Source of the DNA: Trichosporon coremiiforme
Lineage: Eukaryota > Basidiomycota > Tremellomycetes > Trichosporonales > Trichosporonaceae
DNA length: 64,000 nt
Assembly: GCA_039545355.1 (NCBI GenBank)
Contig: BCJJ01000016.1
Location: 558,001 to 622,000 of the forward strand
Direction of reading: 5' to 3'
Position 1 is the first letter of the stretch; each line of letters begins with the position of its first letter. The position numbers were made by a program, and so were the translations under genes. Positions 11,401 through 24,118 of this stretch are shown piece by piece. The notes beneath the pieces were generated by a model. It was not told the origin of the DNA and did not search any database. It saw nothing but the letters and a program-made list of their open reading frames with translations.

Positions 11401-12230
11401 TCGCTCTCTTCCGGCTCGGTGGCTGTAAATTACCTCGAGCACTGAATTCCAAAGCCGGCACGGCCTCACTACGGCAGCCCGCACGCGTGCCGCTCGACCA
11501 CACCACTACCACACGCTCGACCTCTCACTTCACCTAGACTTCAAGCATACCACGCTCAACCCAACCTACGCTACCCCAACGACCAACGACCAACTATACG
11601 ACCATCGTTCCTTTCCTCTCTCCCTTCATCTCCCCTCAACTCTCCTTCCCCTCCCCACCCTCCACCCTCCACCCTCCACCCTCCACCCCATCCCCCTAGG
11701 ACTCCCTGCACGACTGCGATCAACCCCTCAACCGACCAGCTCCTTGTGTCCTTCCAACACGACTGTCCTTCACTCAACACACAGACTGCCCCACACTCCC
11801 TTACCGCCATTGCATGTCGACTCCGCCGTATTCTGCTGTTACTTCCGCCAAGTGAACACGTAACGACCACTGCACAACAAAAAGAACAGGCAGTCTGCAC
11901 CAACCGCCTATCCGACTGTCATTTCTCGAGTCCTACCCAAGCCGAGCCGTGCACGCGCCGGACGCCGGACGCCGCAATCCTGACCCGGATCCCTCAGTTT
12001 GGAAATTCAGTCGCGGTCAGCTGCACGAAGCTTGTCCTATTCAAGTCTTCGAACGCCTGCTCAACGGCCGCCCCTACGCTCTCGTGTGACACTATCCTTA
12101 ACAGCCAAAGCGCGACCGGACACGCCACAATAACGACTAAGACATCCCCCAACGACTTACTGTGTTCTTCACACCTCCCATCGTGTGTGAGCGCCGCCGC
12201 CTGTCGGATCGCGACGTCGGACCACCCATT
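5472..12230. other. 6.8-kb gene-poor stretch
   Basis: No frame here combines a start, splice signals and protein-like composition. Contents I can name are a 13-base C run near 6106-6118, a pyrimidine-rich 5' region of the TBC gene from about 11,200, and a short CCACCCT tandem repeat. An intron-like pair (GTAAGA at 10,525 and CTGCAG near 10,562) joins two open frames, but the upstream one has no ATG in a usable place. The stretch may contain non-coding RNA genes, decayed genes or very small split genes. Confidence 0.4.
11655..11689 (+). repeat. Five copies of a 7-bp unit CCACCCT
   Basis: CCACCCT is repeated four times perfectly and once as CCACCCC, inside the long C/T-rich leader region of the SH3-TBC gene. 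Confidence 0.8.
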
Positions 12231-15200
12231 ATGCGCCGCCTGAATCAGCGAGATGTCGAGTCGCTGTACGCCCATGCCTCCCGCGGCGGCATCGGACAAG
12301 GCATTGCGTGAGTATAGCCGACAGCAAGCTGTCCATCAGCGTACTGACAGAAACAGATTGACCGACTGCGTCGCCGAGGGTCCCGATCAACTCATGTATA
12401 TCCAAGGAGATACGTTGACGATACTGAAGGATTCTGGCGACTTCATCCTAGCGTGCTGTGAGGGCGAAGTCGGCTGGGTCAAACGCGAGAACGTGAGCTT
12501 CGATGTGACGGGGCCGATAGCAAGCTCTAGCTCGCCAAGCTCCGAGGAGAAGTACCCCGGCACCCCGCGCGAAGCGCACCAGACGTTTGTCCCTGCGGAT
12601 GCGATTTCCGGACCCTTCGGTGGCGATGACAATGGACATGGGCCGAAGCGACTGAGCCGGAAAGCTGTTCCTCCCGCTCTGGTGCTGAACAGGTCCTTCA
12701 ACACGTCGAGCCTGTCCAATTTCGACTTTGCGTCCCCTTCTCTGCCGTCCCCGATTGCCAGTGACGAGGCTACAGTAAGCTCCGCGACGCGAGACGTCTT
12801 CCCGGAAGCTTCGATTTACTCCCCTCAGCAGTATACTGGGCGCGTCAAGCCGATTGCTGAGGAGAGCCAGGAGTCACTACGGGACATGCGAAGGGTTACC
12901 TCGTATGGCTCTGACTGTAGCGACCGAAGTTCTGGTTCTGGACGGATAGGTGGTATTGTTTTGGGCAACTTGTCAAGGAGATACTCTGGTGCGTTGTCTG
13001 TGAAACGCCAATGCTGACCTCCTCAGTAACATCTGAGGACGACCGAGAAACCATTGTTAGCCCAACACCAGAGGCTGCCGCGAATCTGTCTCTTTCCGCC
13101 CTCGGCGTTGTTCCATCCCCCACGTTGCCTCCGACGCAGACCCAGCAGGCGTTCAACCGGCTTGCGCCTGTGTTGACCGTCTCCAAGCGGCAATCACTAG
13201 CGGTGGAGACATCGCGAACCAGTGTTATGTCGAGTGAATCAAACGAGACTGAAGTAATGAGGATGGAAGATGTCAGGGAGGATGAGGAGCGTATCTCGTT
13301 CGATGGAACAGCCCGATTAGCCTCCCCGCCATCAATGGCCTCACGACCCTTCCAGCCCATCAAGGCCCTCAACCTCTCGGCGTTCTCACTGGGCGAGTAT
13401 CGCGATGCGGCCCATGACACGGCAGAGCAGATGTCTCCGTCCTCGCTGAACACATTTGGAGGCGACGGTCTTATGTCTAGGGAGCTTCTACTTAATCGCG
13501 ACCACCCAGGTACATTGTCGCCCGATCGTACCGGAGCAACATTTGGGCTAAGCGCGGACAGAACTGGCACAAGCTTCCTCGACTTGGATACGAGTGGGCC
13601 GAACTTCCGGCTGTTTGAGGATGGTGTCGAGATTCCTCCGCTGCCTCCGTACGTTGCGCAACCTCATCCGTCGGAGACTATCGTCGAGGAAGAGCAGCTG
13701 GAGCTGGACACCCCAAGAGCGAAGAGCACGCCGACATTTGGGGTCGCGGAAGCCACGACCGGGTCCCCCGAATCAAAGCGCACTGTGCAAGGAAGGGGTA
13801 GCGTGTACGGTTCAGAAGAGACGGTTCTCGACACTCCGCAGTCCTTGCCTCTCGCTGGATTCTCGCACGCCCCCGTGATCGGTGAGGTGTCGTCGAATGA
13901 CATCCACATGAATGGTTCGGAGGTGAATGAGCAGAGCACTCTTGCGCCTTTCCCTGCGGATGAGGCGTTCAAGCCTAACGGTCTCCTCACCCCCGCCATG
14001 TCTTCAGTCTCGCTGTCTCCATCCCTCAACGCGCCTGGCTCCCCGAACCCGAACGAGGACCGATGGTCTATTGACTCTCGCTATATGGCCAAGGCGGCCA
14101 TGCGAAACAACTTCTACGCCCTCGGCCACTCGCCGATGCTCACTGTCGTTGAGCGCCAGCGACTGGAAGCCCGGTTATCGCAGTTATCCATGATGTCGGC
14201 CAACCGGAACAATACCGATTCGTGGGTTTTAGTCGAGCCTCCCACGCGAGGAGTTGCGCAGAACGACCCCAACTCAGCGACGTTACCGACGGACGAACCC
14301 CCCGCAGGTTACGAGTTCGCGCCAATCCAGACGCCTACTCTGGGTTCAACGTCAGATTCACCCAACAGGTCCTTATCAACGGGAACCCCTTCTTCTGTTG
14401 CGCGCAAGACGCCGCCTCCACCGCCGATCCAGACGGGTTCATCTCCTGACAGTATCGGAAGGTCGCGTGCCCGACCGCGACCATTGGCTATTGTCGGTAC
14501 CCCGGTGGGGTCGGGCCAGGCGCAGTATGTGGAAACCAGCGGGGTATATAGCAGCCGCCCATTCCGTCCTCTCCCAAGCTTAAACTCGTCACCTTCCGCC
14601 CCTCTTGCGAACAACGATCACTCATCTGGAATGCCGCCTTCCCTGCCAGAATCGGTTCCATTCCGTCCCCTCCCGGAGGTTCCAAAGCCGCCAGCCTTAC
14701 AAACTCAAAGCCCCGAGAATGTCTCACCTTCGACCCAGTTGCGCCAGCTTCCCCCGACACCGACCTCGCACCGTGATCAGCAAGCTGCGCTAGGTCTCGG
14801 CAAACCTGCGAGAACTTCAAGCTCTGGGAGCAGACCGCTTCCTGTCCCTGGCGATGTCCAACGCAGCATCACTGCCCCTCAAGAGACGATCATTCGATCT
14901 GAGAGCCCTTCATTCATCAGTGACGATTCGGGAGGACGGTCCTCCTCTCAACCTGGTGAAAGGATGTTCAAGGTATCGCGTGTACCCGTGCCGCGCGTGT
15001 CAATGGACCAAGAAGCCGCGACGACTCCGAGGGCATCGCAGTTCCCGCAGAGTCAAGCCGCGCAGTTCGCTGAGTCCACTCGTCGTGCGATGACTCCCGT
15101 GAAACAGACACTTATCAGCGTCTCAGCTCCAGTATCAAACCGGCCCTCTCCCGCGCGTCAATTGGCTTCCAACCCCGTCGTTAACGGATGGAGCTCATCA

Positions 15201-16766
15201 TCAGAGACGGAGCAGCTTACCGATCAGCCCATCTCCAGTACGCCGCCCACCGTAACTAGGTCGCGCTCCAAGTCTATTTCGGCTGGTATCGCCAAAGCGT
15301 TCGGAAAGGACCGAAGAAAGGCGTCGCTCGACATCTCGACACCTCTCCCTAACGTGTTCCGCATCTCCCCACCTCGCGCGTCAACGTCTTCTCGGAACAC
15401 AGATGGCCTGCTTCGTGTCGGCGGAAACTCGTCATCCCGCTCGGACTCTGGCTCTATTGGCGACTCTTCAGCTGGGGGTTCCGTCACTTCGATTCATCAT
15501 TTCGGTAGCGATGTGTCGTCTCCCACCGCGCGGACCTCGATCCAGAGATCAAGATTCCAGCCACCCGTCTCCCACCGCGACTTCGAGGACCCTACTGTCA
15601 AGACCGATGGCATGGAGTTCCAAATGATTCAGCCGCCACGACGACCGATCGACCCGCCCGCAATAAAGTTGAAGGTGGACTCCAGTAGTCTCGGCCTGTT
15701 GCCTCCCGAGGAGATGGCCGGTCTTGAGCCACCCGGTTCTACGTCGAGCAGCAGTCTTGGTCACGGCAGCCTTGAAAGCGAGGAACCGGCGCCTGAAACG
15801 GACGAGTGGGGATTCCTGGTCTCCCGGAGCCCGACGCCTGCATTGTTCCATACCAGAACCAGTCCTGAAACAGTGCGCGCAGCTGAGCAGAAGTGGCTCA
15901 ATCTCATCGCGACACCTCTGTCTCATGGCCAGCATCCGCCGAAGAAGGTCCGCCGCCTGGTCATCGAACAGGGCGTTCCCAACTCTCTGCGTGGTCGTGT
16001 TTGGGGCTGGTTCATGTCGAACGGTATGAACGGGCGAGTCGATGGCTTGTTCCAGCGTCTTGTCTCTAACGAAGCGGGACCGTTCGATGACCAGATTGAA
16101 CGTGATGTGGCCAAGGTCTACTCGGACCACTCTGCGTTCTGCCGCCGTGATTCGCCGGGCCGTGCCGATTTGAGGACCCTCCTGCGCGCCTACGTGCACT
16201 TTGCACCCTCTGGATACCACTCGGAGCTGGCCCTCATCGGTGGTGCGCTGTTGATTCACGCCGTGGTGGAGGACGCTTTCTGGCTGCTAGCTGGGTTGTT
16301 CAACGGCGTGCTGAAAACGTACTACGTTAAGGACCGCAGCGGGTTCCGTGTCGACCTGCATGTCTTCGCTGGCATCCTGCAAGGCTCTGAGCCGAAGGTT
16401 GCGCAGCTATTCCGCGATATCGGCGTCGCCCCCCACGACTACCTGCAGCCATGGTGGATGGGCATGCTGATTCGTTGCCTGCCTTGGCCGACCGTGCTTC
16501 GCCTGTTCGACGCTGTTATCTCTGAGGGTCCACGATTTCTGCTCATTGCATCGCTCGCCGTCATTACATTGTCGCGTGATCGCCTCCTTGCCCTTCCTCG
16601 CAACTCGAAGGTCATCCTCAACTACCTGCATCACCTTCCGCAAGACTCGCTCATGCTCCCGGACACGTTCATGCGCGCGTGCGATCAAGTCAAGCTTCGG
16701 GATGACGACCTTAAGAAGCTCCGTGCCTCGGTCAAGGACCAGCTTGCTGCCGCTGGACGCGAGTAG
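12231..16766 (+). CDS. SH3-TBC (RabGAP-like) protein lacking catalytic fingers
   Basis: Three exons, 12231-12307, 12357-12988 and 13027-16766, encode 1482 residues; the introns are 49 and 38 nt. An SH3 domain lies near residues 26-75 (LTDCVAEGPDQLMYIQGDTL to GEVGWVKRENVSF). Then come about 1,000 residues of Ser/Pro/Thr-rich disordered sequence with PxxP stretches such as KTPPPPPIQ. A C-terminal TBC domain starts near residue 1215 (IEQGVPNSLRGRVWGWFM). In active TBC proteins the motifs IxxDxxR and YxQ supply the arginine and glutamine fingers. Here they read IERDVAK (Lys1266) and GYHSE (Ser1302), 36 residues apart as usual. I infer a pseudo-GAP acting as a Rab-binding scaffold. Nearest named family members are fungal SH3-TBC proteins; no specific orthologue is claimed. 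Confidence 0.9.
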
Positions 16767-17476
16767 ACGTATGCCTTGCACCCTCACATCATCTCAACCA
16801 TCTTTGCGATCGATCGGCTTGATGCCGCGTCGCGTAATCATAGACGATCTCTGGCCCCCGCCCAATGTACGCCGCCGGACAGCCAGCCAGCCGGCCGGCC
16901 GGAGTGGGGGTCGTTATCACGACCAATCCATTTTGCATGTGCCAGCTCAATGCGAGTAAGAGTAATACACTACATTGTGTCTGTGCTTTACGACCACGAA
17001 CTACAACCCCATACCTCATTTATACTTGTATCATGCATAAGCAGCTGTCCTCTTGTACGATTCTGAGGTGGCAGAAGGTGCTAACATGGTCTGGGCCAAC
17101 CGGCCAAGGATGCTGGCTATGCGCTATCTGTGCCTAGAGTGGGTTAGGGGAATTTGCCACCGTATGGACGGCAGAAAATAGACGCTGGCGCGGGGTCTAG
17201 GGCAGTGGGCAGTGGTGAGCGGTGAGCCTAGCCGCTAGTACGCTGGTGCGGTTGAACGAAGGTCCGTCACTCAGACGCACGTGCCAGGCCCTCTATTTTG
17301 AGCAATCTCAAACCCCCTACGCTTCGTTTCCAGTTACGTCTTCCTCGACTTTTCCATCTCATCTTCTCATCGCGACATCCTCATCTCGCTGCAACGCGCC
17401 CTCCACCGCCTGCGAATCCCAAAGAACTAATGGCCCTCCCACCATCCATGCCTCAGCCCGTGGTCACAGCCCAGCC
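16767..17476. other. Intergenic and 5' leader of the CorA gene
   Basis: A short GC palindromic stretch (CCAGCCGGCCGGCCGG) lies near 16,890. The part from about 17,290 is CT-rich and probably the leader of the CorA-like gene. No other gene is seen. Confidence 0.4.
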
Positions 17477-20400
17477 ATGAGCGCCCAATCTTCCCGCCCG
17501 GGCCAGTCCTCCCCCAGCCCGGGTCACCCTGCTCCATCGACCCCACCGCAGCAGCCGACCCAGGATACATCTCCCGCCAACACAAATGGAAGCAACACTA
17601 GCAACGTCAGCAATTTTGACCCCAGCTCTGCCGGCGACGACTATGCAGCCCTTCCCTCGGAGACCAACACGAGGAGCACTCCGAGCAACCCGGCAAACCC
17701 CACCCGGAGGGATTCGATGGAGGAGCTCGACTTCTCGATAGGGCCACCGGGTCAGATGGAGGAGGACGACTCCGACTTGGGACATGGGGTAGAGTCGGTG
17801 TCAAAGCCTACTCTGGGCCAGCGGCTTCCTTCACAGGAAGAGACGGCACCGGTAACTGGGAAAGACTTCGCTCGGCCCCCTTCCCCGACTCCACACTTCC
17901 AAGAGCCGACCGATTCTCCACGCATTCGGTCCGACGATGCACCCAAGCGTGTAACATCGATCAAGCGCTCTCCAAGTCTTAAAGGTACCATAGGCGGTCG
18001 AAGGGGTAGCCAAGGTCACTTGTCGCGACCCCACCGGCCCTCGATCCTGACGCATACGCCTCGCACGCCTCGGAGCACCCAGCCCCAAGTGACCGGTCCC
18101 TCAACTCCGCAGCTGCCCATCCTTTCTCTAACGCCGGCCGTCGCTTCTGATCAGCCGGAGTTCGCGGAACTTTTGACGCCCGCTCAGCTCCGCAAGAGGC
18201 GAAAACAACGCGTGCCTCCGTCTCAGCTTGGAACGGGTCTCGGAGTACTCGCTGGGCGACCCATTTTGGCCGGTCCCAGCCGACTTGGTTTCGCAACGAC
18301 CGACGGGGACTTGTATCGAGGAGCGACAGAGAACCCTGTGGCTCCGACCGAGCCCACTGTCGTTGACGATGACGCGATAACCGTGGCAAGCTCCGCTAGT
18401 TCCGACTCGTCGGCCAGTGGCATCGGTGCACGAGCTACTGACCTCGTTCATCGAGTCGGAGAGGCTATTGGCATGAGGCGCGGCAGTTCTTCAAGCGGCT
18501 CCGACTCCTCAAGCAGCACGAGCAGCTCTGACTCGACATCTGGGTTCAGCATCGGCCGCTTCGGTCGAGCGCTGACCCGAACGATGTCCAGGGCCACAAC
18601 CGACAGCGCAGCGGAAGAGCGCCCGAAGAGAGTCTATGTGCCCAGGCGCCGAGAGTTCACTCTCCTTCTCCCACCCGGGGAGAAGCTGCCGCAGAAGCCT
18701 AACGAGGCAACCGTCATCACAACACCCATGCTCCCGCCCATCCTTGAAGCGATCCGCTCGGTTCGGGCAGCAAATGGAGTCGCTGGCACTCTCGATGTTC
18801 GTCCGCAACTGTCGCATCGAAAGCATCATCACCACAGTGACATTGCTGTTAGACGAGGTGGATCCGCCCCGGGCCGCAAACGTGCCCAGTTCGTCAATCC
18901 GCCTATCCCTCGCATACCTAGGGTAGAGGCGCTTCGTGGCGCCGGGCCGGTGAGACCGAAGTCGGCATCCGATCTGCTAGGCCTGGCGACCGGACCGGGA
19001 AGGAACCACTCGTCGCCAGACCTCGCGTCTGTGCGCAGCTCCTCTGGATCTAGTACAGACTCGTCTGCGCCGCCTCTATCGCCCACGCCAACCTTGAGAC
19101 CGCAACCGAAGCCTGCATGGTGGTTAGACGTCTCATGTCCGACTTGGAAGGATCTGAGAGACATCGGCGAGCTGCTGGCTTTACACCCTCTCACGCTGGA
19201 AGACGTTCTGCACCAGGACCCACGGGAGAAGCTCGATACGTTCCACAAGCTTGGCTACTACTTCATTGTCATTCGCGCCCTTGACGAGCAATACTTCAAG
19301 TACACGCCTGGCACGTCGGGACCACCTGGAACTGAGCTTGAAATCACGAATCCGAGCCACAACGGTCCTCGTGAAGTTGACGGTGGTACGAAGGAGCGTC
19401 GACGACGAGGATGGGGTTTTGGTCGAGCAACGGGCCGCGCAGCTACCAAGATCGGAGAGAAGGTCGAGATCGTTGAGAACGATCCCGGAAAGGAGGGTCT
19501 TGAAGGTGTTGGTGTCGGCGGTATCAACCTCTACCTCGTCGTGTTCGCCGATGGCATTGTTTCTGTGAGTGCGAAGTTTCTCGTTGTACACTGTGATCAG
19601 GCTGACGCCAGTTCCACTATGATGACGTATCGAAGCACGTCACGCGCGTCCGCGACCGCGTCCTGCAAGTGCAAGAATCTGTGCCATCTCCGGATTGGAT
19701 CGCCCACGGCCTGATTGATTCGATCGTGGATGCGTTCTTCCCCCTCATGGGATACGTCGACGGTGCCGTTGATGACATGGACAGTCTAACGATCGATCCG
19801 ACCCGCGACCCTCGCTTAGAGACTGTGCAGCCGTCACAGAACATTGAGGCGCCAAACCCGTCGGATGATCCGTACTCGCAGTTGGGCGAGGAGCACGCAT
19901 GGATCGACATGGAGAAGGATCCGCAAAAGCTCGACGAGAAGATGGCATCCTCCACTGGTGTCTCTCTGTCCGAGAAGACGGGACTTCGGCAGCGTCGCGT
20001 ATCGACCAGCATGTTCGAAGCGGCGAAAGCGGCGTCCGAGAAGGCGGCAGCCGCGGCTAAGAGCGTGAGGAGGTCGGCAGCGATCGCCGTGCCCAAGAAG
20101 ACGCGTTTGCTCGACCACACGTGGGCGCGACCGCTTCTTTACCTCTACCTCTACATGCTCCCGACGACGAGCGCGGTTGAGCATGTGCGTGAAGAGGGTG
20201 GCGAAGATGTCTTCGATCGCAGCACGATGTTGCGCAGTATAGCGAACATGCGCAGATTAGTCACCGGCCTTTCCCGCATGCTGGGTGGAAAGCACACTGT
20301 CGTTGCGGCGCTGTTGAAGCGAACGCGCGGCAGTGCGGACGACGTCGAGGCGTACCTCAGCGACGTGCACGACCATATCCTCCTCTTGCAAACCTCGCTG

Positions 20401-20808
20401 TACCACTACGAGTACATCCTCTCGCACTGCCAACCGGCGTACCTTTCCTACCTGCAAGTTTCGGGCACGCTCTCGCGCGGCGGAACGGACAAGCTGATTC
20501 TCGCCCTGTCGACAGTCACCATCGGCATCCTGCCGATGCAGTTTGTGCTCGCGTTATTCAGCATGAACGTCCACGTGCCACACAACGGCATGAGCGACCC
20601 GCCTGATGGGATCGATGAGCACCGCGAGCCTGACGACACTCTCGCACCGTTCAACTGGTTCATAGTCATCGTTTTCGTCATCACTGTCATTGCGCTGGGC
20701 GTCCTTGGCATCATTCGGTACTGGCGCTGGCTTGCGCGCAAGAAGTGGACCATACGCCGTGGCGGACAACTGCCTGGCGAGTGGGACGGGTTCTGGGGAT
20801 GGCAGTAG
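17477..20808 (+). CDS. CorA/Alr1-like divalent-metal transporter with SMN signature
   Basis: Two exons, 17477-19564 and 19612-20808 (47-nt intron), encode 1094 residues. I chose the ATG at 17477 because the upstream in-frame sequence looks like leader. Residues 1-500 are disordered and Ser/Pro-rich with basic patches. The CorA soluble domain follows (WWLDVSCPTWKDLRDIGELL, LTLEDVLHQDPREKLDTFHK, GYYFIVIRAL). Two C-terminal helices end the protein: LSTVTIGILPMQFVLALF, then FNWFIVIVFVITVIALGVLG. In CorA, Mrs2 and Alr1 transporters the first helix ends in GMN, the pore selectivity motif; here the codons are AGC-ATG-AAC, giving SMN at residues 1013-1015. The loop between the helices is polar and acidic. 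Probable site is the plasma or vacuolar membrane. Whether it still moves Mg2+ is open. Confidence 0.9.
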
Positions 20809-22594
20809 GCAGATTGGAAGTCGCGCAATCTCGTGGGCAGCCAAGGGCACTGTACTGTGGCTTGGGACACGCTCAAGAATTCTCACCAACTACGAAACGC
20901 GCAGACGTTTTCTCCCAATATCAGTTCCCACTTCATCTATACCTTCCATCTACACTATATTTTCATATCAGGCGACATTTCCAGACCGGAGCGGCTACGG
21001 CCCTCCCATGTTGTACATATACCTGTACCAGTTCAGCATCTGCATATGAATCATCGCATCACAAAGTCTGGGGCGGCAGAGGCGTTCCGCCCAATCCTCG
21101 ATCGATCCGCTGCATACCAGGCCCCGGCCAGTAATCAAGCCCAAGCTCCGATCCCAATGTCTACTACTTGCATTGCAAGCCCCTGTTCCCGGCTCGATTT
21201 CCTGTTCCAAGCCGTTCCAAGCCTCGTCGCGTCCAACATCCAGCAGAACCTGGCGTTCCTGGCGCTCTGGCGCTCAATTCCCCGGTTCCGGCGACATAGG
21301 ACGAACAGGACGCGAGAGCGTCCGCAGCGCGCCAAGACGGCAAGCCACACCCCTCCATCCCTGAAGTGAGCCGGCGCAGAGGCCCCCACAGGCCCCCACC
21401 GAACACTCGGATGCCTAGTGTCCAGTAAGAAGAGAAAGTCACGGCAATCCTGAGGTTGCGAGGCTGGGCTCCGGGTCGCGCTCCGGGTCTGGTCGCTTCC
21501 CCCTCCTCTAGAAACTGGACACTGTGCGGTGCGCGCGGTGCAGAGCTTGCGGCCAATGCACTGCACCGGTCGATACGGGGGTGTCACTCCCCTCCCCGGC
21601 CTCCCCTCCCCTAGACACTTCCCAGACACCTTCCAGACACCTTCCCACACGCCTTCGAAGATCCAAGACAAGGCTGTGATTGTTCGTGCGTCCGAACAAA
21701 CCTCTTGCCCGCTTGCACTGCTGCACTGTTGTGCGCACAGCACTCTCTCCAAACTGCTCTCCGGTTTGTATCAGACAGGTATCAGAAGTTTGCCCAACTA
21801 GCTCAGCAGTGCCTGTCAGCGCAACGCTAGCGTCCTTTCCGGAACCGCTGAATCTTGGGTGAATCTCGGGTCGCACAATTTCTGCCGAATGTGGTATGGA
21901 CGTATGGAACAATTCCATTCATGCTTGTGCAACTCGCACGCTCGCACGCCCGCGCAAGCCGCGTTACAGCTCGGTCTCCTGACCTGGCTCCTTCAGGCCC
22001 TCACAGCTTGAGTTTTGACCCATCTGAGCACACCGGGGCTTGCGGCGCAAGTCGCGTCCGCACGCACCACGCGCGACGCCTCCGCGCGTTCACGCGTTCA
22101 GAACTCAGAAACACGACGCCAGAACTTGGCGTTTCGGTCGTGAACCATGGCGGCGCACGTAGGCACATGCACACCCCGAGTCTGCCGAAGGCATACGCAC
22201 ACACCGGTTGTCAACGGGATTGATGATCGATGCGCAATCTGCGATCGCCGTGCCCACAGAATGACTTCGCAGCCTTGCTGCTCTGGCGCCACAAGCACCA
22301 TGCATATGTCTATGAACGGAGCCTACCAATGTCCATGGCAACAAAACGGTGGGGTGGTGAGGTTGAGGTATGTTTCCTAGACATGAATGGAGAAGAGTGC
22401 GGCGTCTAGCTCACCGATGCAGGTTAGGTTGATCGAGATAGTGGAAGTGGAAATGGGAGGGGGGACGTAACTAAAGGACTACTACCAAATAATGTTGCTT
22501 TCTAAATTAGGAGTTGTTGTAACGGGGACGTGGTCGTTCATAAAATAACACACACAGAGGAGTCACAAAGATGTTCATCTAAGCAAGGAACTGC
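20809..22594. other. Intergenic between CorA and MAG-like genes
   Basis: Includes the 3' ends of both flanking genes. The part near 21,600-21,650 has an imperfect CACCTTCC/CACTTCCC repetition. No supported gene. Confidence 0.4.
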
Positions 22595-24118
22595 TTAGAG
22601 GAGCGCAAGCGCACCGAGAGCGACACCGCCAACCGAGGCAAGGATGGCGGGGACGGAGAGGGCACCGGCACCCGACTTCTGGCCGGCAGCGGCAGAGCCC
22701 TCGTTCTTGGTGGTCTCGGCACCGGCAGCCGCCGAGTCGCTGCTGTCACCGGCATTGCCACTGTCAGTGGGCTTGGCGTCCGAAGAGCCAGAGCTGGCAG
22801 AGGTGGGGGTGACCGAGGGGGGAACGGAGGTGGGTGTGGTGACGGTGGCCGGGGTGGTCGTGGCGAGGCCAGTGACGGGGACAGCCGAGCCCTCACGGAG
22901 GACAGTGGGGGCGGCCTTAACCATGAGGTCCTTCATGTCGACACCGTTCGAGATGGTCGAGTAGGTCTTGCAGTTCGAGGACTTGGGCCAGAAAGCAGGG
23001 GCGGTGGGGGTAACGAGCTGGCCGACAGTGAAGACACCAGTCTCCTTCTCCTCGTTGGTCCAGGTTCCAGTGTAGCGCTGGCGGAAGGTCGAGGTCGTTC
23101 CGTTCTTAAGGGGGTAAAGACCAGGAGCCATGGCGATCTCACCGTCGCACTCGGTGAAGCCAGTGGTGCGCGAAGCCTCGAAGTCGGTGATGGCCATGAC
23201 CCAGCGGCATCCCATGATGTCGAGCTCGTGCTCGCACTGGAGGGCNGTGGTGGTGCCGTTGACCTCAGCGGTACAAATACGGAGACAGAACTGGTCGAAC
23301 GAGATGAACGACATCCACTCCTCGTAGAAGACATCCTCACCGGTGGCAAGGTTGGTGGTGACGTTTCCACCGATGGGGTTGCCGAGGTTCTTGGCTCCGT
23401 GGGGGTCGAGCTCACCACCGGAGTCACCGTCAACAATGTTGATGCGAGTGCCGTCCCAGAAGCCGTGGATCTGAATGTAGGCAGGAGTCTTGACAAGGTG
23501 GGCAGCAGTGATGGTGCCGTCGGGGATGATACTGGAATGGAAGTCAGCACCGGTTCATGGGTGGAATTGGATCTGGGCGCCACCAGACCCCTGGGCCATT
23601 GAGGTGGGATGGCCTGGCCACCTCGTCCGCAAGGTCCATCGAATCTTGCCAGCGCAAACCACAAGTGTGCGAGTGGGTGCGACGGGACGCGCACGCCGCC
23701 AGCAAAGTAAGACAAGCCAGTGCCATGCAATGCAATGTGGTGTCGTCGTGCGACACGGATCGGCTGTGACACAGGATCGCAGAAGCCAGCCAGGACGGGC
23801 ACAACAAACGACCGGTTGATCCCGCATACAGAAAAGGACTTACCGAGCGTTGTTACGGGGCTTGGTGCAGTAAGCAACAACACGGTCCTCAATGTTGCCG
23901 ATAACGGAGTCGGGTCCAGCCTCGGGAGGGCCGTACATGCAGAAGTCGTCGATACCGTTCAGCGAGAGAAGGCGAGAAAGCGAGGTTTGGTTGACCTGGG
24001 CGCCGATGGGGTAGAACTCGGGCTTCTCGGGGTTGGTCGGGCCGTTGGGGAAGGCGGCGGTGACCTGGGCGCTAACGCCCGACGAAGCGAAAAGGACAGC
24101 GGCGAGCTGAGGAAGCAT
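22595..24118 (-). CDS. MAG-like GPI-anchored glycoprotein (macrophage-activating-glycoprotein family)
   Basis: Two exons, 23844-24118 and 22595-23531, encode 403 residues; the 312-nt intron is unusually long here but has GTAAGT and a CTGAC-containing 3' end. A signal peptide (MLPQLAAVLFASSGVSA) starts the protein. The middle carries the pattern I associate with basidiomycete proteins annotated as macrofage activating glycoprotein: FCMYGPPEAG, YCTKPRNNAR, IIPDGTITAAHLVKTPAY, DGDSGGELDPHGAKNLGNP, EEWMSFISFDQFCLRIC and DIMGCRWVM, with conserved Cys. A Thr/Ser/Pro-rich stalk follows, and a GPI-type tail ends ASVGGVALGALALL. It is expected at the cell surface or wall. One base (23246) is N at a codon third position; ACN still means Thr. 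The family name is historical; function in this organism is unknown. Confidence 0.88.

Noticed and set aside
23532..23843. Possible extra exon inside the 312-nt intron of the MAG-like gene
   Set aside because: The two exons join in phase and reproduce the conserved TKPRNNAR-IIPDGTIT passage, so no internal exon is needed.
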